Of a stretch of DNA of 64,000 nucleotides, positions 28,531 through 34,161 are shown one piece after another (position 1 is the first letter of the stretch; every line of letters begins with the position of its first letter). The stretch covers positions 6,427,164 to 6,491,163 of the forward strand of contig NZ_CP037452.1 of assembly GCF_007754425.1 (NCBI RefSeq), given 5' to 3'. This stretch comes from Gimesia fumaroli. Its GTDB lineage: Bacteria > Planctomycetota > Planctomycetia > Planctomycetales > Planctomycetaceae. The position numbers and the translations under genes are program-made. The notes beneath the pieces were generated by a model. The model searched no databases, had not been told where the DNA came from, and worked only from the letters and a program-made list of their open reading frames with translations.

Positions 28531-28740
28531 AAAAACTGTGTACCAGAATGAATCCCCGGCAATCGAATCCTACCAGACATCACCGGCACCACCCCAGATG
28601 AACACACTGCACCACGCGTGAATCAATCTCACCTGTAAAAGCCCTGCTTCCGAAACCGTCCTATAACTTCACTGATATTTCATGATAGAATGAAATCTCA
28701 TTTATCGGAGCCTGAGCACTTACCCTCTCTGATTATAGAG

Positions 28741-28800
28741 TCCAGCCCCTCTTTATCCTTCTGAAGGGGGCAGGAGTGAACGGCATTGCCCGTTTTTTTG
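28741..28800. repeat. Degenerate palindrome arm plus IS4-type terminal repeat relic
   Basis: GAAGGGGGCAGGAGT followed by GAACGGCATTGCCCG and a T run parallels the left junction of the intact element at 30132-30170, which reads AAAAGGGGTCAGGACTC followed by GAATGGCACTGCC. A poorly matching reverse arm (AGTCCAGCCCC) lies just upstream. It is probably the decayed remnant of an earlier insertion of the same element type. Confidence 0.5.
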
Positions 28801-28854
28801 CAATACAGTAATCGAGAAAACGTCAAATGCCTGGTATCAAAAGGCAGTAAAACC

Positions 28855-29394
28855 ATGATAGCGATCCACAATTTCAAAAAATTGATTGGCAAGAAGGTCA
28901 GTCATCTTTTCATCGTTGTTTGGCCACCAATTGGGGAGGCCAAAATGTCAGATGTTGACATCTCAATTGGCTTGATCGTTGATGAGCATAAAAGTGTATT
29001 TCACATTCAAATCGACAAAGATGACTGTTGGACACCGATCGTTTCCGAAACATGTTTTGACAAAATCTTCGAATGGTGCAAATTTCTGCAACGCATTGAA
29101 GGTTGGATGAAAGATCAGATTGATAGCCCACTGCAAAACGAAGTTTTTAATGCGACTCATGAAAGCATTTTTGGCAACATTGTATCCGAGGATATTTTGG
29201 ATATTGAATGTATTACTCAGAAGTCAGAGTTTAATCCATTTGCCATTAAAATTTGTTTTCGCAATGACTATATTCTTGTGTCACCTATAAGTGATGGGAC
29301 TACCATCGAAACTTCTTTGTTCAACAAACTAGATAATTTGGAAGTGTTTAGAAAGTTAGGTGAATTTGAATTTGTTTCAGTGAGTAAGATTTAA
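28855..29394 (+). CDS. Orphan hypothetical protein in the island
   Basis: A 179-residue protein from ATG at 28855 (MIAIHNFKKLIGKKVSHLF). An upstream in-frame ATG at 28786 would start inside the repeat relic and is less likely. It is acidic and soluble, with no membrane segment. Features include WPPIGEAKMSDVDISIGLIV and CWTPIVSETCFDKIFEWCKF. Codon use and base composition are visibly more AT-rich than in the housekeeping genes, suggesting transfer. I recognise no domain. Its predicted beta-rich, acidic character would fit a small immunity or accessory protein, but that is speculation. Confidence 0.6.
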   Translation: MIAIHNFKKLIGKKVSHLFIVVWPPIGEAKMSDVDISIGLIVDEHKSVFHIQIDKDDCWTPIVSETCFDKIFEWCKFLQRIEGWMKDQIDSPLQNEVFNATHESIFGNIVSEDILDIECITQKSEFNPFAIKICFRNDYILVSPISDGTTIETSLFNKLDNLEVFRKLGEFEFVSVSKI

Positions 29395-29416
29395 GGTCAG
29401 ATACTTACATTTTGAA

Positions 29417-29474
29417 TCAGCCGCATGGCGTTCGCCGCGGTTCTTTTTACCTCACGAACAACCAGGCGAACGCC
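29417..29474. repeat. Palindromic REP-like element, family CAGCCGC, copy 1
   Basis: TCAGCCGCATGGCGTTCGCC begins at 29418. GGCGTTCGCC (29427-29436) pairs perfectly with GGCGAACGCC (29465-29474), with an inner GGTT/AACC pairing. It starts about 20 bases after the orphan gene stop and could act as a terminator or repeat. A related copy sits at 33450-33493. Confidence 0.6.
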
Positions 29475-29482
29475 CTGTGGGA

Positions 29483-29506
29483 CAGTAAAAGGGGGGCCCC
29501 CTTTAT
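29483..29506. repeat. Short palindrome related to the GGGTCAGG family
   Basis: CAGTAAAAGGGGGGCCCCCTT is a near-perfect palindrome with A-run and T-run edges. It shares the CAGTAAAAGGGG lead with the element at 32081-32136 but lacks the TCAGGAC core. Confidence 0.4.
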
Positions 29507-29525
29507 TCATCCGTCACTTAAAATA

Positions 29526-30104
29526 TCAGGACTTCATCTGTGAGGCTATAACAAAAAAGATGGGTGATAAAAGACCAATCGCGGCCAGGATTTCGATTGT
29601 CCATGTAGTCATTCGATTTTCTTTTAAAGCAAGTAAATGTTGCTTTTTTGCAAAAGGGAGTGCGTCGATTTTTTTAATTTCGATTTGATTATTCTTGGGC
29701 GGATAAAATCCATCAGACTGAAGCTTTGGTGGTATTGAGAGAACTCGGTAGCGTTCCTCTGCTCTTCGGACAAGTATTTCTGAGAATTGAATATCATCAT
29801 AATCGTATATAAATCGTTTTAAGACTCCTGCTTCAATCGGATAATCAATTTCAGAAGGTATTTGGAAATAAAATGAAGATGAAATTGAGTAAGGCAGTTG
29901 ATGCCGCGCACCATTTGGTGCTTTTGAACCGATTGGAGTCACAAATATTAATTCATCCGTCTTATTCTCTACATCGAAATCAATTAGAAAAGCCAAAGCC
30001 ATCGGATTGAGCATATTTAAAACAATCACGAGAGTCAGACAGGAAAATGGAGCAAGAAGAATTGCCAGCATTTTTATGAATTTTTTCTTAAAAAACATAG
30101 TCAT
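29526..30104 (-). CDS. Two-helix membrane protein in the island, unknown function
   Basis: A 192-residue protein. The ATG at 30104 is preferred because GAGAG lies upstream and the longer open frame runs back into the insertion sequence. One membrane helix is near the N-terminus (about residues 10-35, MLAILLAPFSCLTLVIVLNML) and one is at the C-terminus (TTWTIEILAAIGLLSPIFFVIA). About 100 residues between them are polar and probably extracytoplasmic. Composition is AT-rich relative to neighbouring core genes. Membrane proteins of this form are frequent in defence islands as effectors, but there is no family match to support that here. Confidence 0.6.
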   Translation of the reverse strand: MTMFFKKKFIKMLAILLAPFSCLTLVIVLNMLNPMALAFLIDFDVENKTDELIFVTPIGSKAPNGARHQLPYSISSSFYFQIPSEIDYPIEAGVLKRFIYDYDDIQFSEILVRRAEERYRVLSIPPKLQSDGFYPPKNNQIEIKKIDALPFAKKQHLLALKENRMTTWTIEILAAIGLLSPIFFVIASQMKS

Positions 30105-30131
30105 AATAAATCTCTCTTTATAATGGACATT

Positions 30132-30148
30132 AAAAGGGGTCAGGACTC
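30132..30148. repeat. Left arm of the palindrome split by the insertion sequence
   Basis: AAAAGGGGTCAGGACTC. Its last 12 bases, GGGTCAGGACTC (30137-30148), are repeated directly at 31861-31872 on the other side of the insertion sequence and form the target-site duplication. Confidence 0.85.
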
Positions 30149-31860
30149 GAATGGCACTGCCGCTGTTTTTTGAGTTTGTGTTTGCGCAACGACTCCCGGG
30201 TGACGCAGTCACGGTTTTAATTTTCTGATTTTTTGCCAGTTCGCTGGAAATTGTGTTTGGCAAAACCTTTCCTGGCATTATGCTGCGTTCTGGCAAGACC
30301 TTCCTTGGGTTGGTGTGGGTAAAACATTTGACCAAGGAAGGTTCTATGCCATTTATATCAGCTTCCCATTCGAATGCAGCATCATTTTCTCTTTTCAAAC
30401 GTTCGATGATGCAAAATGCTTCGCTTCCGCTATCTGATGTGATTGATGACCAGCGCTGGCAACAAACCTTTGATGAACACGAAATCAATTTTGGTTCCGG
30501 CGAGGATGACGTTTACACACCCGCAATCACGCTCTGGGCCTTAATTTCTCAGGTCTTCTTTTCCGGCGAGCAACGCAGCTGTAAAGCGGCCGTGATCCGT
30601 GTTGCCAGCCTGTGTGCCGCGCTGGGCCGACGGGTTTGCAGTACGAATACCAGTGCTTATTGTCGGGCGCGACTCAAAATCCCGTTTATCGTCATTCGAG
30701 ACATTGTCCAACAAATTGCCGCTGATGCGGAAGCGGCCTGTGATCAGAATCGTGTCCAGACCAGAGAGCAGTCGGCGGCACGCCTCAGTCCTTCCAGCAT
30801 CGCTGATGTGAAATCACGGAGCACCGGCGGTCGCATTCTGCTGGTTGACGGCTTCACCATCACGGCCGCCGATACTCCTGAGAATCAGCGTGCCTATCCA
30901 CAGAACCCGACTCAGAAACCGGGGCTCGGGTTCCCCGTTCTACGCTGCGTTTCTCTGATCTCGATGACAACCGGACTGCTGGTGGATCTAGTGAGCGGGC
31001 CTTACAGCGGAAAAGGCAGTGGCGAAACGGCCCTGTTCTGGCAAATGCGCGATGCACTCCGACCGGGAGATACCCTGGTGGCAGACTCGTATTACTGCAC
31101 GTACTGGCTGGTGAGTGCGTGCCGTGCGCGGGGCGTGCAGATTCTGATGAAGAATCATCACCTGCGTGACGATCATCCCCAGAACGCGCGGCGGCTGAGC
31201 AAACGGGAGCGACTGGTGACCTGGTCACGACCATTGCAACGTCCTGCCTGGATGACCCGTCAGGAATTCTGGCAACAACCGCTGACGCTCACTCTGCGTC
31301 TGGTCGATGTGCAGATCAGTCAGCCGGGGTATCGCGCCAAAACGTTTACGATTGCCACCAGCATCACAGATCGGAAAGCATACCCGGCGCGCTGGATCGC
31401 CGCCGTGTATCAGAGCCGCTGGCTGATCGAACTGGATATTCGCAGCATCAAGTGTTCGCTGGGGATGGATATTCTGCGTGCGAAGTCTCCGGACATGGTG
31501 CTCACCGAACTCTGGTCGTGCCTGCTGGCGTATAATCTGATTCGGTTAAAAATGCTGCAAAGCAGTCTCTCAACAGACCGTGATCCGCGTTCCCTCTCGT
31601 TTGCCACCACGCAACAGATGCTGGCTGCCAGTTGGTTGTTGGGAGCCGTCACGAAGCTCACGGATGAGTTGGTTGCACTCGGACAACAGGTCCCCAGCAG
31701 CGAACAGGTAGGCCATCGCACCGGCCGAACAGAACCCAGAGCCAATAAACGCCGCACCAAAGTGCTGGCTCTACTGAAGCAACCCAGATGCCATTACCAT
31801 CAACAACGGAAGGCAATCGTATGAACGCAAACTGTTACGCTACAACAGGCAGTGCCATTC
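30149..31860 (+). mobile_element. IS4-family insertion sequence, 1712 bp, complete
   Basis: The ends are GAATGGCACTGCC at 30149 and its exact complement GGCAGTGCCATTC ending at 31860, giving 13-bp perfect terminal inverted repeats. Direct 12-bp repeats GGGTCAGGACTC flank it. Joining the flanks restores a perfect 17-bp-arm palindrome with loop TTTTTCATA, so the pre-insertion target is reconstructed. Duplications of 9-13 bp are normal for the IS4 family. It carries one intact transposase gene. Confidence 0.92.
30346..31824 (+). CDS. IS4-family transposase
   Basis: A 492-residue protein. The ATG at 30346 has AAGGAAGG just upstream. The DDE catalytic residues are D168 (LLVDGFTIT), D247 (TLVADSYYC) and E362 within YQSRWLIELDIRSIK, the Y-(2)-R-(3)-E-(6)-K signature of the family. 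An N-terminal DNA-binding region includes the DQRWQQTFDEHEI segment. The gene is intact, and with intact ends and an exact target duplication the element is likely recent and possibly active. GC is higher than in the flanking orphan genes. Confidence 0.93.
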   Translation: MPFISASHSNAASFSLFKRSMMQNASLPLSDVIDDQRWQQTFDEHEINFGSGEDDVYTPAITLWALISQVFFSGEQRSCKAAVIRVASLCAALGRRVCSTNTSAYCRARLKIPFIVIRDIVQQIAADAEAACDQNRVQTREQSAARLSPSSIADVKSRSTGGRILLVDGFTITAADTPENQRAYPQNPTQKPGLGFPVLRCVSLISMTTGLLVDLVSGPYSGKGSGETALFWQMRDALRPGDTLVADSYYCTYWLVSACRARGVQILMKNHHLRDDHPQNARRLSKRERLVTWSRPLQRPAWMTRQEFWQQPLTLTLRLVDVQISQPGYRAKTFTIATSITDRKAYPARWIAAVYQSRWLIELDIRSIKCSLGMDILRAKSPDMVLTELWSCLLAYNLIRLKMLQSSLSTDRDPRSLSFATTQQMLAASWLLGAVTKLTDELVALGQQVPSSEQVGHRTGRTEPRANKRRTKVLALLKQPRCHYHQQRKAIV

Positions 31861-31899
31861 GGGTCAGGACTCTTTTTCATAGAGTCCTGACCCCTTTTA
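31861..31899. repeat. Right part of the palindrome, with target duplication
   Basis: GGGTCAGGACTC (31861-31872), loop TTTTTCATA, then GAGTCCTGACCC (31882-31893) and CCTTTT. The stem is a perfect 12 bp as it stands and 17 bp when joined to the left arm at 30132. Confidence 0.9.
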
Positions 31900-31927
31900 T
31901 CCCGAACCATGATACTCTCTCCAGATA

Positions 31928-32040
31928 CAGGGGCGAGTCGACGTGCTCGCCCGCCTCGCAACGCCCAAGCCCAAATCACCACATCACAGGATCCAGACCG
32001 GTCCACAAGAAAAGTGAGCGGATCGGCACTAACCGCCGGT
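31928..32040. repeat. Two-hairpin repeat element, copy 2
   Basis: GGGCGAG (31931-31937) pairs with CTCGCCC (31946-31952), then CCGCCTCGC. About 60 bases later GTGAGCGGATCGGCACTAAC begins a second hairpin, CGGC (32024-32027) with GCCG (32035-32038). The stems differ from copy 1 but pairing is kept. No gene is seen between the insertion sequence and the TIR gene. Confidence 0.6.
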
Positions 32041-32080
32041 AGAAACCAGATCAAAGAACCAAACCCCCGACCGACAGTAA

Positions 32081-32136
32081 AAAGGACAGTAAAAAGGGGG
32101 CAGGACTTTATAATCTAAGAGCCCTGACCCTTTATT
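32081..32136. repeat. Degenerate GGGTCAGG palindrome
   Basis: AAAAAGGGGGCAGGACTTT is followed after a short loop by AGAGCCCTGACCCTTTATT. The arms match the intact palindrome of the island with several mismatches. The leader CAGTAAAAAGG is duplicated just upstream. Confidence 0.6.
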
Positions 32137-32137
32137 C

Positions 32138-32183
32138 TGTCAACGCCCGGATTCGTGGCTCCGGTTCACCGTTTTGTTAGGTG
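32138..32183 (-). other. Partial attC-like (integron) site overlapping the TIR gene stop
   Basis: Read on the minus strand the sequence is ACCTAAC (an exact RYYYAAC core, 32176-32182), AAAACGGTGAACCGGAGCC, ACGAATCCGGGCGTT, and then it breaks into GACAGAATAAAGGGTCAGG of the adjacent palindrome. The TAACAAAACGxTG...CGGAGCC pattern is how I remember planctomycete chromosomal attC sites beginning. The complementary second half with a GTTRRRY core is missing. The TIR gene TGA stop lies inside it, as in many cassettes. Confidence 0.45.
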
Positions 32184-33182
32184 GCTAGCGCGCCGTGCAC
32201 GCGGATGAGACGAAGGATAGTCTGGCGCAGGGTCTCCGGGGTCATCGATTACATTGAATTCAACTCGTTGGCCAACAACCAAGTCTTTGAAGTCTATACC
32301 ATCTAGATCTTCTGGATAGAAGTGCACGGATCCGATTTTGCAATCAATGTGCGCAATTCCGTCGCCAATTTCGTATACTATGCCTTGGATACGTTGTGAA
32401 TTGTCTCGTACATAGTGTGGCGGCGACGTTAGTGGCTCGCCCAATTCGACAGACTGGACTTTGCAGTTAAGGAGCTTAGATAGTGATTTCGTATCGTAGG
32501 ACTTAACCAGTTTGCCAAAGGCATCCTCACGACCTTCAAATACAATAATCACGCTTCCATCTTGTATGTTTGAGATCGTCAAGTTCACGTCTCCAGAGAT
32601 TTGGCGAAGTTTCGCAACAATTTCATCAAGTCGATTCTTATCGAACTCCTCTACAGTTCCCTCAATCCGCATATGCCAAGGACCGATAGTCGGGACTTTT
32701 TCGTCGATACGGCTTACTCGCTTTTGAGATTCAAAAATTTCACGTATTCCGCGAGCAACATCCTGAAATGCGGAATCTCGATTCGGCCATTCAGTAATTG
32801 GTTTCGCGTCACGGGGTAGTGCTTGAAGCTTCGCAAATGGTGCGGAATGCCAGTCGACGGGCCGAAGCACGACTGGAATCACACGTGCCGTCCCTTCGCT
32901 ATGACGCTCTAGTGCTCGATTCATCTCGATGTCGTAGCAGTAGTCCGATGCAACAAAATCAGCACTCACGAGTAGCAGAATTACATCAGCTGACTCAAGT
33001 GATTCGTCGATTTGACCGGCCCATTCGGAACCTGCGGAAATTCGACGATCATGCCATGAGCTAATCGTACCGCTTCGTTTCAAAAGGCTGAGATGCTTCT
33101 CCAATTCATCGCGTAGGGACTCGTCTTGATGTGAATAGCTAAAAAACAGCTCAGCAGTCTGAACGAAGGATTGTTCTGTCAT
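32166..33182 (-). CDS. TIR domain protein with middle effector-associated-like domain and C-terminal cold-shock-like domain
   Basis: A 338-residue protein. Residues 11-150 are a TIR domain (FFSYSHQDE, WHDRRISAGSEW, SADFVASDYCYDIEM) with Glu86 at the position of the catalytic glutamate of NADase TIRs. Residues 168-247 form a small alpha/beta unit (RIEGTVEEFDKNRLDEIV...DGSVIIVFEG) resembling domains often fused to TIR or NACHT proteins. Residues 264-320 look like a cold-shock/OB fold (QGIVYEIGDGIAHIDC, HFYPEDLDGI, GQRVEFNV). The likely role is sensing nucleic acid and depleting NAD+ in antiviral abortive infection, by inference. GGAAG precedes the ATG. The stop sits in an attC-like sequence. 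Confidence 0.85.
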   Translation of the reverse strand: MTEQSFVQTAELFFSYSHQDESLRDELEKHLSLLKRSGTISSWHDRRISAGSEWAGQIDESLESADVILLLVSADFVASDYCYDIEMNRALERHSEGTARVIPVVLRPVDWHSAPFAKLQALPRDAKPITEWPNRDSAFQDVARGIREIFESQKRVSRIDEKVPTIGPWHMRIEGTVEEFDKNRLDEIVAKLRQISGDVNLTISNIQDGSVIIVFEGREDAFGKLVKSYDTKSLSKLLNCKVQSVELGEPLTSPPHYVRDNSQRIQGIVYEIGDGIAHIDCKIGSVHFYPEDLDGIDFKDLVVGQRVEFNVIDDPGDPAPDYPSSHPRARRASHLTKR

Positions 33183-33494
33183 AAATGTACTTCCTCTCTT
33201 GCCTCTAACCCTTTATTGACCTGCACAGATCTGTTCTGAAAAAGAACAAATAACCGCATATTTACCAGATTTCCTCTAAGTGTGATGTCCCAATGGCTAC
33301 AAATCACATATGGAACCTGATCATCATATAAGAGAAATGTACATAATACCCCCTCAAATGGGCGTTACAATATGTAATTTTATCCATAGTGAATATTTAC
33401 ATTAACTAATTACGGAGAATTTTAAAGGTGTCAGGAACCTATAATTCAATTCGCACCGTCGCACGATTAACCGGTGCGAACGCCCAGCGGCTGA
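33183..33494. other. AT-rich intergenic region upstream of the TIR gene
   Basis: About 310 bases. It should contain the TIR promoter, and it includes GTTAGAG (minus strand, 33203-33209) inside AATAAAGGGTTAGAGG, related to the GGGTCAGG repeats. On the plus strand at 33424 TAAAGGTGTCAGGAACC is a further divergent copy. No gene seen. Confidence 0.5.
33450..33493. repeat. Palindromic REP-like element, family CAGCCGC, copy 2
   Basis: TTCGCACCG (33450-33458) pairs with CGGTGCGAA (33472-33480). On the minus strand it begins TCAGCCGCTGGGCGTTCGC, like copy 1 at 29418, and directly abuts the stop codon of the channel-like gene. Confidence 0.6.
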
Positions 33495-33878
33495 TTATTC
33501 GCTACTCGCCGCCTGATCCGAATCTCTCTTTTGACTGTTTGTGCGGGGTCGATGCAAACCATAGAGGGCTCGTTGGAACACAGGCGTTAAAAACGCGCCA
33601 ATGACGGCGGCGAACAGGATCACTCCTAAGATCGCGTAGAGCGTCACAAACAGTTTGCCGCCGAATGTGACGGGGCGATCGACGGGGCCGTTTCCTGTGA
33701 CGACCAGTGAGGCGTTCAGGCAGGCATCCATCCAGCCAAGCCCTTCCAGATAATGAAAGCCGACGGCTCCCGCGACCAGAGCGATGCCGTCAACCAGCAC
33801 GGCCCCACCCAGAAAGAGGGCAATCCGATACAGAAAACGGAGACGCGGCGAATGAATGTGGCGGGGCGATTTCAACAT
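33495..33878 (-). CDS. Two-helix ion-channel-like membrane protein
   Basis: A 127-residue protein laid out like a minimal 2TM potassium channel. Helix 1 is about residues 14-40 (FLYRIALFLGGAVLVDGIALVAGAVGF). A pore-like loop follows, GWMDACLNASLVVTGNGP. After VTFGGKLFVTLYAILG comes helix 2 (VILFAAVIGAFLTP). The GKLF-then-helix arrangement matches Ion_trans_2 channels, but the selectivity filter T-V-G-Y-G is replaced by VTGNG, so K+ selectivity is doubtful. The tail is basic and polar. It is divergent from the 1775-residue helicase-nuclease gene with 283 bases between starts, so the two may be co-regulated. Confidence 0.65.
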   Translation of the reverse strand: MLKSPRHIHSPRLRFLYRIALFLGGAVLVDGIALVAGAVGFHYLEGLGWMDACLNASLVVTGNGPVDRPVTFGGKLFVTLYAILGVILFAAVIGAFLTPVFQRALYGLHRPRTNSQKRDSDQAASSE

Positions 33879-34161
33879 TGTTTCCTACTTCCATGCATTT
33901 GACGTGGTTCGTCGTCTTGAAACGGTTCGAACATCCTGGCGATCAGCAGCACAACCGATCGACTCTCGCCGTTTCCTGATCGATGGTTTCCAACTCAGTA
34001 TCGAAATTCACGGCTATGATTTCAGTTTTTTCCACTTCTGGCAAGACCAGAGGCCGCGGAACAATGTAAAAGCGGGAAACCTGATTTTTCACCGGCTTCC
34101 AGGTGCGGTCATTTTCGCGAATTGATATACTAATCAACAACCCACTCCTCTCTCACAGTCT

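Larger units (their letters stand above)
28025..28854. other. Gene-poor start of the accessory island
   Basis: About 830 bases without a convincing gene. Several overlapping open frames of 70-95 codons on the minus strand (28039-28607) are Gly/Arg/Trp-rich and coincide with a repeated structured element, so I treat them as spurious. The region holds the two-hairpin element at 28421-28530 and a relic of a palindrome plus insertion-sequence end at 28741-28800. Confidence 0.6.

Noticed and set aside
28039..28607. Several 70-95-codon minus-strand frames such as 28121-28402 and 28323-28607.
   Set aside because: They overlap each other and the two-hairpin repeat, have odd Gly/Trp/Arg composition and no ribosome sites; likely spurious frames in a repeat.
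29526..30488. A 320-codon minus-strand frame covering the small membrane gene and part of the insertion sequence.
   Set aside because: The upstream part lies across the insertion sequence end and its transposase gene; the ATG at 30104 with a ribosome site and a normal membrane N-terminus is the better start.
33943..34140. A 65-codon minus-strand frame (TTG start) between the channel-like and helicase-nuclease genes.
   Set aside because: Its residues look protein-like, but it has only a TTG start, no clear ribosome site and occupies the shared promoter region. It cannot be supported without homologues.
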